A stretch of DNA of 64,000 bases, taken from Leclercia sp. 29361 (GTDB taxonomy: Bacteria; Pseudomonadota; Gammaproteobacteria; Enterobacterales; Enterobacteriaceae). Location of the stretch: assembly GCF_011290365.1 (NCBI RefSeq), contig NZ_CP049786.1:992001-1056000 (forward strand), read 5' to 3'. Below the pieces are notes generated by a model. That model was given only the letters and a program-made list of their open reading frames with translations. It was not told the DNA's origin and ran no database searches. Below, one piece after another: positions 47,696 to 59,111 of the stretch. The position numbers and the translations under genes were made by a program. The stretch's first letter is position 1. Every line of letters begins with the position of its first letter.

Positions 47696-48811
47696 GTGTT
47701 CCCAAAAACCATGAATGATGAAAACTTTTACAGCAAAATCTTTTCCCGGGAAGGAATCGGTCAGGCATATTCGGCGGATGAGCATCACCGCTCGGGTCTC
47801 CGCCTGGCGCGTCAGTTGCGCTGGCCGCGTACAGCGGGTCTGGCCATTCTCTTTTTCCCGATTGCCAGCGTGCTGGTTGCGCAGCCAGTCAACGGTGTCT
47901 GGTGGCTGCTGCTGGTTGGCTGGGCGTTTGTCTGGCCCCATCTGGCCTGGCAATTAGCGGCGCGTTCGACCAATCCCTGGAACGGTGAGATGTTTAACCT
48001 AAAGATCGACGCCATTATGGCCGGGGTCTGGATTGGGGTGATGGGAGTTAACGCCATGCCCAGCGCGGCGCTGGTGATGATGATGAGCATGAACCTGATT
48101 GGCGTGGGTGGCATTCGGCTGTACGGCCCCGGGGTGATAATGACCGCGCTGGCCGCGCTGGTCTCCCTGCAGCTTACGCACGTCACGCCGGACTATGCCA
48201 GCACGCCGCTGGAAATCGGGCTCGCGCTGCCGGTGATCGTCTGTTACCCCATGCTGTTTGCCTGGGTGAGCTTCCATACGACAAGTCGTCTGGTGGAGCA
48301 TAAGCGCCGGCTTGAGTTGATGAGTACCCTGGACGGCATGACGGGGGTCTTTAACCGTCGCCACTGGGAAGTGTTGCTGCGCACGGAGTATGAAAACTGT
48401 CGCCGCTACCAGCGTAGCGCCACGCTTCTGCTGATCGATATCGATCACTTCAAGAGGATTAATGACAGCTGGGGCCATGATGTGGGCGATCAGGCGATTG
48501 TCGCCGTCACCCGTCAGCTGCAGCTCACGTTACGCGCCAGCGATATTATTGGCCGTTTTGGCGGGGATGAGTTCGCGGTGATCATGAGCGGGACGACGGC
48601 GGAGAGCGCCATTGCGGCGATGTCGCGGGTACACGAGCGGCTGGCAGATTTACAACTGCCGGGGCCGCCGCACGTAAAGATCTCCATCAGCGTCGGCGTA
48701 GCGCCGCTCACGACGTCGATGGTGCATTATCAGGAGTGGCTTAAAGCGGCGGATATCGCGCTCTACAAAGCGAAAAATGCCGGACGTAACCGCACCGAAG
48801 TGGCCGCCTGA
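47696..48811 (+). CDS. dgcC: DgcC (AdrA), diguanylate cyclase for cellulose activation
   Basis: A 371-residue protein, same length as E. coli DgcC, starting at GTG. It has a MASE2 membrane domain (about 40-190) and a GGDEF domain with active site GGDEF at 289-293 and an intact inhibitory RxxD (RASD, 280-283). It makes the cyclic di-GMP that activates cellulose synthase; transcription normally depends on CsgD. Located between psiF and proC as in E. coli. Confidence 0.95.
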   Translation: MFPKTMNDENFYSKIFSREGIGQAYSADEHHRSGLRLARQLRWPRTAGLAILFFPIASVLVAQPVNGVWWLLLVGWAFVWPHLAWQLAARSTNPWNGEMFNLKIDAIMAGVWIGVMGVNAMPSAALVMMMSMNLIGVGGIRLYGPGVIMTALAALVSLQLTHVTPDYASTPLEIGLALPVIVCYPMLFAWVSFHTTSRLVEHKRRLELMSTLDGMTGVFNRRHWEVLLRTEYENCRRYQRSATLLLIDIDHFKRINDSWGHDVGDQAIVAVTRQLQLTLRASDIIGRFGGDEFAVIMSGTTAESAIAAMSRVHERLADLQLPGPPHVKISISVGVAPLTTSMVHYQEWLKAADIALYKAKNAGRNRTEVAA

Positions 48812-48825
48812 CGCCCGGCAGTCGG

Positions 48826-49635
48826 TCAGGACTTACTTAGCAGCTCTGATTTTTCCATGCACTTCGTCATGGCTTCAATGACGGCAGCACGGAAGCCGCG
48901 CTCCTCCAGCACCCGCACCGCTTCGATGGTAGTGCCGCCCGGGGAACAGACCATATCTTTCAGCTCGCCCGGATGCTTGCCGGTTTCGAGTACCATTTTG
49001 GCTGACCCCATCACCGCCTGTGCGGCAAATTTATAGGCCTGCGCACGGGGCATTCCCCCCAGAACGGCCGCATCGGCCATCGCTTCAATAAACATAAATA
49101 CGTAGGCAGGCGCCGAACCGCTGACCCCGACTACCGGGTGGATCATCGCCTCGGCAATCACTTCGGCTTCCCCGAAGCAGCGGAAAATATTGATCACATC
49201 GGCCACTTCTTCAGCGGTCACCAGCGCGTTAGGGGTGATGGAGGTCATGCCTGCGTTGACCAGCGACGGCGTGTTAGGCATCGCGCGGACAATTTTACGG
49301 TCATGGCCCAGGGCGCGCGCCAGCTGGTCGAGGGTAACGCCCGCGGCGATAGAGACCACCAGCGTATCTTTATTCAGGCTGGAGGTGACGTCGCTCAGGA
49401 CTTTCACCATCATGTTCGGCTTCACCGCGCCGAAGACGATATCGGCCACCTGCGCCACTTCCTGGGCGCTTTGCGCGGCGTTGACGCCATACTGATCGTG
49501 CAGAGCGGCAACCTTGTCAGGCGACGGGGTATAGACCCAGATCTGGCCTGGCAGCACCTGGCCGCTGGCGATCAGACCGCCGAGAATGGCTTTGCCCATG
49601 TTACCGCAGCCGATAAAACCGATTTTCTTCTCCAT
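48826..49635 (-). CDS. proC: ProC, pyrroline-5-carboxylate reductase
   Basis: A 269-residue enzyme for the last step of proline synthesis. The NADPH-binding loop [14 protein letters not shown] is at the N-terminus; the C-terminal [21 protein letters not shown] block is conserved. The ATG at 49635 gives MEKKIGFIG; a GTG one codon upstream is open but unnecessary. Confidence 0.97.
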   Translation of the reverse strand: MEKKIGFIGCGNMGKAILGGLIASGQVLPGQIWVYTPSPDKVAALHDQYGVNAAQSAQEVAQVADIVFGAVKPNMMVKVLSDVTSSLNKDTLVVSIAAGVTLDQLARALGHDRKIVRAMPNTPSLVNAGMTSITPNALVTAEEVADVINIFRCFGEAEVIAEAMIHPVVGVSGSAPAYVFMFIEAMADAAVLGGMPRAQAYKFAAQAVMGSAKMVLETGKHPGELKDMVCSPGGTTIEAVRVLEERGFRAAVIEAMTKCMEKSELLSKS

Positions 49636-49721
49636 CACGTCTCCCTCTTAAACTTTGTTATGATTGTGGAACTTTAGCCTATCAGGTTTTATCACGCAGC
49701 ATTATATGCCGGAGAGAGAAG

Positions 49722-50180
49722 ATGGCGATTTGGGTGGATGCCGATGCGTGTCCGAATGTCATTAAAGAGATCCTGTTTCGTGCCGCCGAGCGCGTGCAGA
49801 TGCCGATGACGCTGGTGGCGAATCAGACCCTGCGCGTGCCGCCGTCCCGCTTTATACGCACCCTGCGCGTGCCGGCCGGTTTTGACGTGGCCGATAACGA
49901 AATCGTGCGCCAGTGCAGCCCCGGGGACCTGGTGATCACCGCCGATATCCCGCTGGCGGCAGAAGTGCTGGAGAAAGGGGCGGCGGCGCTGAATCCGCGC
50001 GGGGAACGTTACTCCCCGGCCACCATCCGCGAAAAGCTGACCATGCGCGATTTTATGGATACGCTGCGCGCCAGCGGCGTCCAGACCGGCGGGCCGGACA
50101 GTTTGTCCCAGCGCGACAGACAAGTGTTTGCTGCCGAACTCGATAAATGGCTGCTGGAAGTGAAACGCCGCCAGAGTTAA
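49722..50180 (+). CDS. yaiI: YaiI, UPF0178/DUF188 protein
   Basis: A 152-residue protein with the family motifs [14 protein letters not shown] (N-terminus), [23 protein letters not shown] and [12 protein letters not shown]. The acidic residues suggest a PIN-like nuclease fold, but the biochemical role is not settled. GGAG precedes the ATG. Divergent from proC. Confidence 0.93.
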   Translation: MAIWVDADACPNVIKEILFRAAERVQMPMTLVANQTLRVPPSRFIRTLRVPAGFDVADNEIVRQCSPGDLVITADIPLAAEVLEKGAAALNPRGERYSPATIREKLTMRDFMDTLRASGVQTGGPDSLSQRDRQVFAAELDKWLLEVKRRQS

Positions 50181-50271
50181 TCATCACTGTGACATATGAT
50201 TCGGCCACTATTACCTCGTTCCGGGGTTGTCAACGGCGGGTGGGTTCAGGTAAGGTGAGCGCACCGTTAAG

Positions 50272-50391
50272 TGCAATCATTTCTTTACAGGATATCCCCT
50301 GATATTTCTGGCATTGAGTGAAATGGCATATTAACGCCACGCCTGATGTAATAAATTTTTTACGATTACTTGTGTACTAGCTTAATGGTAT
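50272..50391 (+). promoter_or_regulatory. TyrR boxes and TrpR operator of aroL
   Basis: TGCAATCATTTCTTTACA (50272-50289) and TGTAATAAATTTTTTACG (50347-50364) fit the TyrR box TGTAAA-N6-TTTACA. GTACTAGCTTAATGGTAT (50374-50391) resembles the TrpR operator core (ACTAG). This is the same dual control by tyrosine and tryptophan as at E. coli aroL. Confidence 0.8.
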
Positions 50392-50452
50392 CATGGCACT
50401 CTTTTCGACTTCACCCACCGCATGCCTGCGGCCTTAAGGGGAACACCTGGTT

Positions 50453-50977
50453 ATGACCCAGCCTATTTTTTTAATTGGCCCCCGCGGCTGTGGAAAAACC
50501 ACCGTCGGCCTGGAACTGGCGCGTCTGTGCCAGAGCGAATTTGTTGACACCGATCACTGGTTGCAGACCCATGCCGGTCAGAGCATTGCTGAGATCGTTG
50601 AGCAGGAAGGGTGGGAGAGCTTCCGCGCCCGCGAGACGGCCACTCTCGAGGCGGTGACGGCGGGTTCCGGCATCATTGCCACCGGCGGCGGCATTATTTT
50701 ATCGGCTTATAACCGGCAGTTTATGCGCGAAAAGGGAACGGTGATTTACCTGTGCGCCCCGGTGCCGGTGCTGGTCGAACGCCTGGAAGCCTTCCCGGAA
50801 GAGGGCCAGCGCCCGACCCTGACCGGCAAGCCCATCAGCGAAGAGGTGAGCGCCGTGTTGGCAGAGCGCGACGCCCTCTATCGCGAAGCGGCTCACCACG
50901 TGGTGGATGCCTCTCTGCCACCGGCTCAGGTGGTGCAAAATATCGTAACCGCACTGCATCTAGCATGCGCCAGCTAA
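50453..50977 (+). CDS. aroL: AroL, shikimate kinase II
   Basis: A 174-residue kinase phosphorylating shikimate in aromatic amino acid synthesis. It has Walker A GPRGCGKT (9-16), the shikimate-binding VDTDHWLQ and GWESFRARE segments, and [10 protein letters not shown]. Preceded by GGGG and a TyrR/TrpR-controlled promoter; yaiA follows after 46 bp. Confidence 0.97.
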   Translation: MTQPIFLIGPRGCGKTTVGLELARLCQSEFVDTDHWLQTHAGQSIAEIVEQEGWESFRARETATLEAVTAGSGIIATGGGIILSAYNRQFMREKGTVIYLCAPVPVLVERLEAFPEEGQRPTLTGKPISEEVSAVLAERDALYREAAHHVVDASLPPAQVVQNIVTALHLACAS

Positions 50978-51023
50978 CTGATGTCTATACTGTTAGTTCA
51001 GCCATGAAAAAAAAGGATGAACT

Positions 51024-51215
51024 ATGCCAACCAGACCTCCCTATCCACGTGAAGCCCGTATTGTTGCCGTTGAAAAAGGTGCGACGGGCCAGACTGTCAC
51101 CTGGTATCAGCTGCGCGCCGACCACCCGAAACCCGATTCGCTGATCAGCGAGCACGAAACGGAGCTGGAAGCGCAGGATGCCAAAAAGCGTTATGAAGAT
51201 CCCGATAAAGCCTGA
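51024..51215 (+). CDS. yaiA: YaiA, small conserved protein
   Basis: A 63-residue protein ([35 protein letters not shown]...) corresponding to E. coli YaiA, cotranscribed with aroL there. It is hydrophilic with no transmembrane segment; function is unknown. Two further genes of the group follow. Confidence 0.93.
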   Translation: MPTRPPYPREARIVAVEKGATGQTVTWYQLRADHPKPDSLISEHETELEAQDAKKRYEDPDKA

Positions 51216-51288
51216 TCAAATTCTGAAAGCGGAAAAAACCGTACCCTAATCACACTATTTAAAAAGCGATAACTTTAAACGGAGGGTA

Positions 51289-51462
51289 ATGTACTGGCTT
51301 AACAGACACATCCTGTCAGGCTCGCGGATCTTTACATTCCGGCTCGTTAATCAACTGCTACGCTTTTCAGCACTTTTTCTGAACAGCGCACTGTACAGCG
51401 AAGCGAGCCTGTCTCTGTGTCCCGATCACGGTAGTGGTAGTAAAGAAAGGCGAGAACAATGA
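51289..51462 (+). CDS. Candidate 57-residue small protein overlapping the aroM start
   Basis: ATG 51289, preceded by GGAGGG at 51281-51286, opens a frame of 57 codons ([22 protein letters not shown]..., ending SKERREQ). Its TGA stop overlaps the aroM ATG as ATGA. The strong ribosome-binding site and the overlap suggest translational coupling to aroM. The N-terminal half is moderately hydrophobic and basic. No family recognised; conservation needs to be checked. Confidence 0.45.
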   Translation: MYWLNRHILSGSRIFTFRLVNQLLRFSALFLNSALYSEASLSLCPDHGSGSKERREQ

Positions 51463-52136
51463 AAGCGACGTTGGCGATCCTCACCATTGGGGTAGTCCCG
51501 GTAAGCGAAGTACTCCCGCTCTTAACGGAGCATATCTCTGAACAACAGATCACGCATCACAGTCTGCTCGGTACGCTGAGCCGGGAAGAGGTCATGGAAG
51601 ACTACGCCCCTGAACCGGGGGAGGCGCAGCTGCCAACCCTGCTCAGCGACGGCGAGCTGGGCAATGTCTCGCTGCCAAAGATCGAGCGTGCCCTGCAAAG
51701 CGTTATCGAAGTGCTCGATAATCAGGATTATGAAGTCATCCTGCTGATGAGTACCGCGCCCATCACCGGGCTCGTTGCCCGTAATGCGATCCTGCTGGAA
51801 CCGATGCGGATCATCCCGCCGCTGGTGGGATCGATTGTCGACAGCCATCAGGTGGGGGTGATCGTGCCGATCCCCGAGCTGCTGGAGAACCAGTCGCACA
51901 AGTGGCGCGGGCTGGTCAAAACGCCGCTGCTTTCCGTGGCGAATCCGTTCTGGGACAGCGAAGCGAAACTGATCGACGCCGGACGCGATCTGCTGGAGCG
52001 CGGCGCGGACGTTCTGATGCTCGATTGCCTCGGTTTCCATCAACGCCACCGCGATTTACTGCAAAAAACGTTGGATGTGCCAGTGCTGCTGTCAAACGTG
52101 CTGGTAGCCCGGCTGGCCTCGGAATTGCTGGTCTGA
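51459..52136 (+). CDS. aroM: AroM family protein
   Basis: A 225-residue protein matching E. coli AroM ([22 protein letters not shown]), which belongs to the TyrR-linked aroL-yaiA-aroM group. The fold is probably racemase/decarboxylase-like, similar to Asp/Glu racemases; activity is unknown. GAGAAC precedes the ATG, which overlaps the stop of a possible small upstream frame. Confidence 0.93.
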   Translation: MKATLAILTIGVVPVSEVLPLLTEHISEQQITHHSLLGTLSREEVMEDYAPEPGEAQLPTLLSDGELGNVSLPKIERALQSVIEVLDNQDYEVILLMSTAPITGLVARNAILLEPMRIIPPLVGSIVDSHQVGVIVPIPELLENQSHKWRGLVKTPLLSVANPFWDSEAKLIDAGRDLLERGADVLMLDCLGFHQRHRDLLQKTLDVPVLLSNVLVARLASELLV

Positions 52137-52208
52137 TGATTTTGCGTGACAGGCATGGAGCGTCACCCCTATATTGGATTCACATCCAATGACAATAAGG
52201 ACCAGTCC

Positions 52209-52493
52209 ATGCTTCAGAGTAATGAATACTTTTCCGGTAAAGTGAAGTCCATTGGTTTTACCAGCAGCATTACTGGCCGTGCCAGTGTTGGCGTGATGGC
52301 GGAAGGGGAGTATGCCTTCGGTACCGCGCAGCCTGAAGAGATGACCGTGGTCAGCGGTTCACTGAAAGTATTATTGCCGGGGGAAACGGAGTGGAAAGTG
52401 TATAACCCGGGCGATGTTTTTAACGTACCCGGCCACAGCGAGTTCCATCTGCAGGTAGCTGAGCCTGCGTCCTATCTGTGTCGTTACCTGTAA
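52209..52493 (+). CDS. ppnP: PpnP, pyrimidine/purine nucleoside phosphorylase
   Basis: A 94-residue cupin-type enzyme of the DUF1255 family (formerly YaiE). It phosphorolyses several nucleosides to base and ribose-1-phosphate. The cupin strand [37 protein letters not shown] is conserved. I took ATG 52209 ([14 protein letters not shown]) as start, which gives the E. coli length. Confidence 0.95.
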   Translation: MLQSNEYFSGKVKSIGFTSSITGRASVGVMAEGEYAFGTAQPEEMTVVSGSLKVLLPGETEWKVYNPGDVFNVPGHSEFHLQVAEPASYLCRYL

Positions 52494-52499
52494 AAAAAA

Positions 52500-52519
52500 G
52501 AGCCGGGTTAACCCGGCTC
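52500..52519. terminator. Bidirectional terminator between ppnP and rdgC
   Basis: Perfect palindrome GAGCCGGGTTAACCCGGCTC, with an A-run on its left (T-run for the rdgC strand) and T-rich sequence on its right. Confidence 0.9.
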
Positions 52520-52550
52520 CTGTTTCTGGCATAAAGCCTGGTATTAAGCA

Positions 52551-53462
52551 TTAACGCTGTGCTTCGCCGCCCAATCCTTCCACCACGCTCTGAATCAACG
52601 CCGCCAGTTCACCCGTCATCAGAATGAAGTCAGCATCAAAACGCTGGGCATAGTCGTCCCGGTCGATATCGTCGTTCTGATCGCGAAGCTCATCGGAGAA
52701 CTTCAGTCGCTTGATCGAGCCATCGTCACACATCATGAATTGAATGCGCTGCTGCCAGTCGAGCGCCAGCTTGGTCACCAGCTTGCCGGCTTCGATGTGT
52801 ACTGCGATTTCGTCGCTGACCAGCTCCTGCTTCTTGGCGCGGATCACGCCGCCGTCTTCGAGGATCGCTTTCAGTTCGGCTTCGTCCAGCAGCTGGAAGC
52901 CCTGCGGAACGCTGTTGCCCCGCACCCACTCGGTGAGGGTCAGCTCGATCGGGTTTTCCATCGTCAGCGGCACCACCGGCAGCGAACCGAGGCTTTTACG
53001 CAGCAACGCCAGCGTATCTTCTGCTTTTTTGGCGCTGGCGCAGTCGACCATAATCAGGCCGTTAACCGTGTCGATCCACATCATGGTCTGGCTGAAGCGG
53101 CTAAAGGCACGCGGCAGCAACGAGTGAAGAACTTCATCTTTCAGCGAATCTTTTTCGGTTTTTTTCAGCTTACGGCCCTGTTCGGCTTCAAGCTTGAAAA
53201 TTTTGGCTTCCAGCGCCTGTTTCACCACCGGCGTCGGCAGGATCTTCTCTTCCTTACGCGCACAGATGATGATTTGACCATTGGTAGTGTGGGTCAGCGC
53301 ATCGCTTTGTGATCCCATAGGCGGAACCCATCCGGTTTTCGCCATGTCCTGGCTGCCACACGGGGTAAATGCGTAAAGGTCTAACTGTTTTTCCATCTCG
53401 TCGGCGCGCAGCTCGATGTCGCGGCTGAGACGGTAAACCATCAAATTTTTGAACCACAGCAT
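52551..53462 (-). CDS. rdgC: RdgC, recombination-associated DNA-binding protein
   Basis: 303 residues, the E. coli length. RdgC forms a ring around double-stranded DNA and restrains RecA. Nearly the full middle region ([23 protein letters not shown]) is recognisable. The ATG at 53462 ([15 protein letters not shown]) matches the family; upstream in-frame codons extend into the mak promoter. Confidence 0.96.
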   Translation of the reverse strand: MLWFKNLMVYRLSRDIELRADEMEKQLDLYAFTPCGSQDMAKTGWVPPMGSQSDALTHTTNGQIIICARKEEKILPTPVVKQALEAKIFKLEAEQGRKLKKTEKDSLKDEVLHSLLPRAFSRFSQTMMWIDTVNGLIMVDCASAKKAEDTLALLRKSLGSLPVVPLTMENPIELTLTEWVRGNSVPQGFQLLDEAELKAILEDGGVIRAKKQELVSDEIAVHIEAGKLVTKLALDWQQRIQFMMCDDGSIKRLKFSDELRDQNDDIDRDDYAQRFDADFILMTGELAALIQSVVEGLGGEAQR

Positions 53463-53586
53463 GATAATTTCCACGGTCTTGTCGTTTAATTCAGCGGGCA
53501 TGATAGCGAATTGTCGCATCGCTTGCATTGCTAATCGGGTAGCAGGCTTCTACTCTGTTGATAATCAAAAAAATGAGGAACGTCCT

Positions 53587-54492
53587 GTGCGAATTGGTAT
53601 AGATCTCGGCGGCACCAAAACAGAAGTCATTGCTCTGGGCGAGCAGGGGGAACAGCTGTTCCGCCATCGCCTGCCGACCCCGCGTGACGACTATCAGCAG
53701 ACCATCGAAACCATCGCCAGCCTGGTGGAGATGGCCGAAAAGGCCACCGGCCAGACGGGCACGGTGGGCATGGGCATTCCAGGTTCGATTTCGCCCTATA
53801 CCGGGGTGGTGAAAAATGCTAACTCCACCTGGCTTAACGGCCAGCCCTTCGACCGCGATTTAAGCCAGCGGCTGAACCGTGAGGTGCGCCTCGCGAACGA
53901 CGCCAACTGCCTCGCGGTGTCGGAAGCCATTGATGGTGCAGCGGCGGGCGCGCAGACGGTATTTGCGGTGATCATCGGCACCGGCTGCGGAGCAGGGGTG
54001 GCCTTTGGCGGCCGCGCCCATAGCGGCGGCAACGGCACCGCAGGGGAGTGGGGGCACAACCCGCTGCCGTGGATGGATGAGGATGAGTTGAAGTACCGCG
54101 CTGAAGTGCCGTGCTACTGCGGCAAACAGGGCTGTATCGAAACCTTTATCTCCGGCACCGGCTTCGCTACCGATTACCGCCGTCTGAGCGGGCATCCGCT
54201 TAAAGGCAACGAGATCATGCGCCTGGTGGAAGAGCAGGATGCCGTCGCGGAGCTGGCCTTCAGCCGCTACGAAATGCGGCTGGCCAAATCGCTAGCGCAC
54301 GTGGTGAATATCCTTGACCCGGATGTCATTGTGCTGGGCGGTGGAATGAGCAACGTGGATCGTCTGTATACCACCGTTCCGCAGCTGGTGAAGCAGTGGG
54401 TGTTTGGCGGTGAATTCGAAACCCCTATCCGCAAAGCGGTGCACGGCGACTCCAGCGGCGTACGCGGCGCGGCCTGGTTGTGGCCAGAATAA
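53587..54492 (+). CDS. mak: Mak, fructokinase (ROK family)
   Basis: A 301-residue ROK-family sugar kinase phosphorylating fructose and, more weakly, mannose. It has the phosphate-binding [10 protein letters not shown], the ROK zinc motif [12 protein letters not shown], and the base [11 protein letters not shown]. It starts with GTG at 53587, giving MRIGIDLGG, with GAGGAA upstream. In E. coli araJ separates mak from sbcC; it is absent here. Confidence 0.95.
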   Translation: MRIGIDLGGTKTEVIALGEQGEQLFRHRLPTPRDDYQQTIETIASLVEMAEKATGQTGTVGMGIPGSISPYTGVVKNANSTWLNGQPFDRDLSQRLNREVRLANDANCLAVSEAIDGAAAGAQTVFAVIIGTGCGAGVAFGGRAHSGGNGTAGEWGHNPLPWMDEDELKYRAEVPCYCGKQGCIETFISGTGFATDYRRLSGHPLKGNEIMRLVEEQDAVAELAFSRYEMRLAKSLAHVVNILDPDVIVLGGGMSNVDRLYTTVPQLVKQWVFGGEFETPIRKAVHGDSSGVRGAAWLWPE

Positions 54493-54498
54493 AAGCAA

Positions 54499-54523
54499 AA
54501 CGGCAACGTACGTTGCCGTTTTT
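54499..54523 (+). terminator. Terminator after mak
   Basis: Palindrome AACGGCAACGTACGTTGCCGTT followed by a short T-run. Confidence 0.9.
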
Positions 54524-54533
54524 AGTGTTTGTT

Positions 54534-54569
54534 CCCTCTCCCCTGTGGGGAGAGGGTCAGGGTGAGGGG
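54534..54569. repeat. GC-rich hairpin repeat, copy 4
   Basis: CCCTCTCCCC-TGT-GGGGAGAGGG followed by TCAGGGTGAGGGG, in the opposite orientation to the unit at 18230-18262. It lies between convergent mak and sbcC. Confidence 0.75.
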
Positions 54570-54583
54570 TAAAGACCGCACCG

Positions 54584-57500
54584 TTAATCCACCGCAAATA
54601 CCTTATCCAGCCTGCTGTACCCCAGCCCGTTAATCTTCTTCACTTTGATCTGCACCGGAATGCGCTCTTTCATCGCCTCGACGTGGCTGATGACGCCAAT
54701 GGTTTTGCCGCTGGCATTCAGCGCGTCCAGCGCATCCAGGGCGGTATCCAGCGTTTCGCTGTCGAGGGTGCCAAAGCCCTCATCGAGGAACAGCGAGTCA
54801 ATCTGCGTTTTATGGCTCACCAGGTCGGAGAGCGCCAGCGCCAGCGCCAGACTCACGAGGAAGCTCTCCCCGCCGGAGAGAGTACGGGTATCGCGCACGG
54901 CATCCGCCTGCCAGGTATCCATCACCTCCAGCTCCAGCGCGTCGCTGGCCTTGCGTTGCAGCAGGTAGCGACCATGCAGGCGGGTCAGTTGCTGGTTGGC
55001 GAGCCACACCAGGTTGTCGAGGGTTAAGCCCTGGGCAAACTTACGGAAGCGATCGCCCTCTTTAGAACCGATCAGCGCGTTGAGATACCCCCAGTCATCC
55101 GCCAGCCGGGCTGCAGCCTCAATCTCCTGCATCAGCGCCTGCTGGTGCAGGCGGTTATCGCTGTCCTGCTTGAGCTGCTGGCGGATCTCCCCCTGGCGGG
55201 TGGTGTTTTCGCGAAGCCGGAGCGCGAGCTGCTGTAGCTGCTCCTGAAGAACCGGGGCTTCTGAGGTCACTCCTTCGGGGCGGTGTTCCAGATGCTCGTT
55301 CAGCCGCTGACCGGCCTGCTGGAGCAGCGCCGTCGCCTGCTGGATCTGGTTCTCCAGGGTCTGCTTGCGTTGCTCCAGGCGGTGGAGGGTATCGTCATCC
55401 AGCAGGGCGGCGAGAAACGCCTCGCGATCGGCAAAGACGCTGGCGGCCAGCGCGGCGGCAAACTGCGCTTCGGCATGCTGCAGGCGTTCGCTCTCCAGTT
55501 TGCGCTGCTGTTGCAGGGTGGCAAGCTGGCTGTGCAGCGACACACACTCGGTATGGATCTCGCGCCAGTTTTCCGGGATAACGCTTTCTGCTTCAGCCGA
55601 TTCCGTGGCTGGAAGGGTCTCCAGCAGCGGTGTCAGGGCAGTGATGCGGTCCCGCAGGGCGCTATGCTGAGACTGCTGCGCCTGCCAGCGCTGCGACGCT
55701 TGTTCACGTTCAGCGAGCCAGGCCTGCTCTGCGCCGTCTTCGGGCATCGCCAGCGACAACGCCTGAAGAGATTGCTCCATCGCGGTGCGCGCTGCCGCCA
55801 GCTGCTGGAGATGGCTTTGTTGCAGGGCTTCCTCTTCGTTGAGCTGACTTTGCAGCGTCAGGCGCTGGCTAAGCTGGTATAGCTGCTGTTCGTACTGCTC
55901 CTGCTGATCCAGCCAGGGGGCAATATCATCCTGAATATTCAGGTTCACCCTCAGGGAGGTGCAAACCTGCTGCCACTCTTCAGTGAGCGCCTGCGCGTCC
56001 CGGACCAGCGTCTGCGCCTCGTCAGTTTCCCGCTGCAGTTGTGTGGTGAGGGCGTTCACCTGGCCCAGCACCAGCAGGCCCTCCTCTTTAAGGGTGGCGA
56101 CCTCTTTCTCCATCGCCTCCCGGCGAAGCTGGTTTTCCGTGAGCGCTAACGCCTGGTATTGTGCAATGGCAGGGTGCTCGGTGGACCCGCAAAGCAGGCA
56201 GGGTTTGCCGGCCTCCAGTTCCGCCCGATAGCTCTCCAGCTTTTTGATCTTCTCTTCCTGCTCGCATAAGGCCTTTAGATCGAGATAGTGCTGGTTTTTC
56301 TCTTTGTACTGCTGGCGGCGCAGCGTCAGCGTTTCATTGAGTTTTGCCAGATCGCCCTGCGCCTTTTGCACGCTCTCATTATTCTGGCTGAGCCGCTTTT
56401 GCAGGGGCTGATAGCGGGCATGGAGAGTGGTCAGACGCTGGCGCGCCGCGCGGGCCTGAGTTTGCTGCGCCATTTCGGCGGCAACTTGTTCTGCCGTGAG
56501 CGTCAGGGTGTTTTCCGGCAGGCCCGCCAGCTTCTGGCGTAATTCCGCGATACGCCGGGTCAACGTCGCGAGCTGCGTTTTATCCCGGTTTAGCTGGGTG
56601 AAGTGCGCCCGCCAGCCCGCCATCTCCTGACCCCACTGGCGGAAGCGGTCGTGGTCGGCCAGCCATTGCGTCAGGGTGGTGAATTCGGTCTGCAACTGAT
56701 CCTGTACGCGCAGCGCCCCGTTGCGGATCCGCGCGCGCAGCGCCTCGCTGGACTGTAAGCGAGTATTCACATCCAGTATCTGCTGTTCCGTTTGCGCCAG
56801 GCGGGCGATCTGCTCCTGCTGTCGTTCCCACTGCGGGCGCAGCAGGGCAGCGGGCTGGGCCAGATGCAGCTTTTCCAGCTCGGGGGTGGCGTCGGTCAGG
56901 GCCTGCTGCGCCTGCTGCTGCGCGGCCATCGACCGCTGCTGCTCGCGCAGCAGTTCATCGTGGCGGGTCAGCCAGTTAAACGCTTTCTGCTGGGCCTGCT
57001 GTTGGGCCAGCAGCTGTTGTTCTTCGTCAGTAAGTACCTGCAAACCTTGCTGGAGCTGCTGCTGTTGCTCGTCGCTGAGTAACACCACCCCGGCGGCCTG
57101 GGCTTCACGCCTCTCCAGCTCGCTGCGGGCGGCTTTATGTTTTTCAAACACCATCGCCGAGATCTGGCCGTAAATTTCGGTCCCGGTCAGCTCCTCCAGC
57201 AGTTCGGCGCGCTCTTTCGGCCGGGCGTTGAGGAAGGCGGCAAATTGCCCCTGGGAGAGCAGCATCGAGCGGGTAAAGCGGTCATAGTCCAGCCCGGTCA
57301 GCGAGGCGACAAGCTCCAGTTTATCCTTCACTTTATCCGCGAGGATTTTGCCGTCTTCACACTGGGCCAGCTCCACGCGCGGCACCTGCAGATTGCCGTC
57401 CGGCTGATTGCGCGCCCGGTTCTGGCTCCAGAAGGCGCGGTAGGCGACGCCTTTCACCTCAAACTCCACCTCCGCCAGACACTCGGCGGTGTCGCGGGTC

Positions 57501-57715
57501 ATCAGATCGTTCTGCGATTGCGAGACGGTGTTGAGGCGCGGCGTCTCGTGATAGAGCGCCAGGCAGATGGCATCCAGCAGGGTGGTTTTCCCGGCGCCGG
57601 TCGGGCCGGTGATGGCAAACAGGCCGTTGCTGAGAAAAGGCTCGGCGGTAAAGTCGATTTTCCATTCGCCCTTGAGCGAGTTGAGGTTTTTCAGACGCAG
57701 GCTGAGAATTTTCAT
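54584..57715 (-). CDS. sbcC: SbcC, SMC-like ATPase of the SbcCD nuclease
   Basis: A 1043-residue Rad50-type protein. Walker A is at 37-44 (GPTGAGKT); two long coiled-coil arms very rich in Gln/Leu/Glu flank the zinc hook CLLCGS in the middle; the C-terminal lobe has [20 protein letters not shown] and the Walker [13 protein letters not shown]. With SbcD it cuts DNA hairpins and cruciforms and processes double-strand ends. Its ATG overlaps the sbcD stop. Confidence 0.97.
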   Translation of the reverse strand: MKILSLRLKNLNSLKGEWKIDFTAEPFLSNGLFAITGPTGAGKTTLLDAICLALYHETPRLNTVSQSQNDLMTRDTAECLAEVEFEVKGVAYRAFWSQNRARNQPDGNLQVPRVELAQCEDGKILADKVKDKLELVASLTGLDYDRFTRSMLLSQGQFAAFLNARPKERAELLEELTGTEIYGQISAMVFEKHKAARSELERREAQAAGVVLLSDEQQQQLQQGLQVLTDEEQQLLAQQQAQQKAFNWLTRHDELLREQQRSMAAQQQAQQALTDATPELEKLHLAQPAALLRPQWERQQEQIARLAQTEQQILDVNTRLQSSEALRARIRNGALRVQDQLQTEFTTLTQWLADHDRFRQWGQEMAGWRAHFTQLNRDKTQLATLTRRIAELRQKLAGLPENTLTLTAEQVAAEMAQQTQARAARQRLTTLHARYQPLQKRLSQNNESVQKAQGDLAKLNETLTLRRQQYKEKNQHYLDLKALCEQEEKIKKLESYRAELEAGKPCLLCGSTEHPAIAQYQALALTENQLRREAMEKEVATLKEEGLLVLGQVNALTTQLQRETDEAQTLVRDAQALTEEWQQVCTSLRVNLNIQDDIAPWLDQQEQYEQQLYQLSQRLTLQSQLNEEEALQQSHLQQLAAARTAMEQSLQALSLAMPEDGAEQAWLAEREQASQRWQAQQSQHSALRDRITALTPLLETLPATESAEAESVIPENWREIHTECVSLHSQLATLQQQRKLESERLQHAEAQFAAALAASVFADREAFLAALLDDDTLHRLEQRKQTLENQIQQATALLQQAGQRLNEHLEHRPEGVTSEAPVLQEQLQQLALRLRENTTRQGEIRQQLKQDSDNRLHQQALMQEIEAAARLADDWGYLNALIGSKEGDRFRKFAQGLTLDNLVWLANQQLTRLHGRYLLQRKASDALELEVMDTWQADAVRDTRTLSGGESFLVSLALALALSDLVSHKTQIDSLFLDEGFGTLDSETLDTALDALDALNASGKTIGVISHVEAMKERIPVQIKVKKINGLGYSRLDKVFAVD

Positions 57716-58917
57716 GCGTTATCCTCCTCGTTATCCAGCGCGTGCAGCGTATGGCTGAACAGCTCGTTTAACCGGGCCCGCCGGGCGTCATCGAGGGTCT
57801 CCTGCGCCAGGCGGCGCTCAAACACCTCCTCCACCCGCAGCTCGCTGAGGGTTTCACGCAGGCTGTTGGCGAGGAGCTTCTCGCGCAGCTCGCGGCTGCG
57901 CCGCACCAGCAGCACCTCTACCGGCAGATCTTCCGTCAGGTGCTGAATCTTACGCTGCATGTCGTGCAGGTACTCCTCGGTGGCAATTTCGATATCCAGC
58001 CAGACGGGAGGCGTCTGCGCCACGCCGCGCCACTGCTCAAGCTGGGCGGCGATGGCCGCCAGATCGCCCTTCAGCACCGCCAGCGGTTGGGTGATGGGCA
58101 CCTCCAGGGCGTCGACAGCGCTGAGCTTACCCTGGTCAAAACTCACCAGATGCACGCTTTTGCTTTTGCCGGTTTCATCAAAGCTGAGGGGGATAGGGGA
58201 GCCGCAGTAGCGAATGTGATCGCAGCCGCCAATCTTCTGGGCGCGGTGAATATGGCCCAGCGCAATATAGTCCGCCGCCGGGAAATGCTGTGCCGGGAAG
58301 GCGTCCAGCGTCCCGATGTAGATGTCACGTACCGCGTCACTTTTACTGGCCCCGACGGTGGTGAGATGCCCGGTGGCGATAATCGGCAGGACGCTGTCGC
58401 CGCGAAGCTGGCAGGCGGCGGTATATTGTTCGGCATAATAGTGGGTGATGGCCTCTAACAGCTGCTGCTGTTTCTGAATCCCGGAGAGGCCCGCCTGGCT
58501 TTTCATCACGTCGCGAGGGCGCAAGAACGGGATCGGGCACAGCACCGCGCCGGGCGTCCCGTCGCGTTTGCGCAGGATCTGCGGCCCGTGGCCGGCGCTG
58601 GCGACCACGGTGGTATTAAGAAAGGCCAGAATTTCACGGGATTCATTCAGCGTGGCCACGGAATCATGGTTGCCGGCCACAATCACCAGATGACAGCCGG
58701 TCTTCTGAAGGTTGACCACGAAACGGTTATACAGCTCTCGCGCATAGCTTGGCGGCGATCCGGTGTCGAAGATGTCCCCGGCCACGAGGATGGCGTCCAC
58801 CTGGTGGGATTCTGCCATCTCAAGCAGCCAGGTGAGGAAGGCTTCATGTTCGGCGGCGCGGCTTTTACTGTAAAAGTTCTGTCCCAGATGCCAGTCCGAG
58901 GTGTGAAGTATGCGCAT
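57712..58917 (-). CDS. sbcD: SbcD, Mre11-type nuclease
   Basis: A 401-residue metallophosphoesterase. The metal-binding motifs [25 protein letters not shown] and ALGHIHRAQ are in order. It forms the SbcCD complex. The ATG at 58917 ([13 protein letters not shown]) fits the family; an upstream in-frame ATG at 58959 adds an unrelated hydrophobic stretch. It overlaps sbcC by 4 bp. Confidence 0.97.
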   Translation of the reverse strand: MRILHTSDWHLGQNFYSKSRAAEHEAFLTWLLEMAESHQVDAILVAGDIFDTGSPPSYARELYNRFVVNLQKTGCHLVIVAGNHDSVATLNESREILAFLNTTVVASAGHGPQILRKRDGTPGAVLCPIPFLRPRDVMKSQAGLSGIQKQQQLLEAITHYYAEQYTAACQLRGDSVLPIIATGHLTTVGASKSDAVRDIYIGTLDAFPAQHFPAADYIALGHIHRAQKIGGCDHIRYCGSPIPLSFDETGKSKSVHLVSFDQGKLSAVDALEVPITQPLAVLKGDLAAIAAQLEQWRGVAQTPPVWLDIEIATEEYLHDMQRKIQHLTEDLPVEVLLVRRSRELREKLLANSLRETLSELRVEEVFERRLAQETLDDARRARLNELFSHTLHALDNEEDNA

Positions 58918-59043
58918 AACAGATCCGTGGCAAAAAAAAGTAAGCAGGATTATAAACATTCAGGGGAAGGAAGATAACCGCTACAATCAGGGCAGCCAGA
59001 AAACAACGGCTTGCCTTTATTGGTGGGCAGGTTTTTCATAAAT

Positions 59044-59063
59044 CTGTCATAAATCTGACGCAT
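59044..59063 (+). promoter_or_regulatory. Pho box before phoB
   Basis: CTGTCATAAATCTGACGCAT is an almost canonical Pho box 48 bp before the ATG, for autoactivation of phoBR by phospho-PhoB. Confidence 0.92.
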
Positions 59064-59111
59064 AATGACGCCGTATTACAAACATGTAACCTAAATAAGA
59101 CAGGGCTAAGT

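Noticed and set aside
54492-54584. araJ remnant between mak and sbcC
   Set aside because: The 90-bp gap contains only a terminator and a hairpin repeat; no araJ-like sequence is left, so simple absence is all that can be stated.
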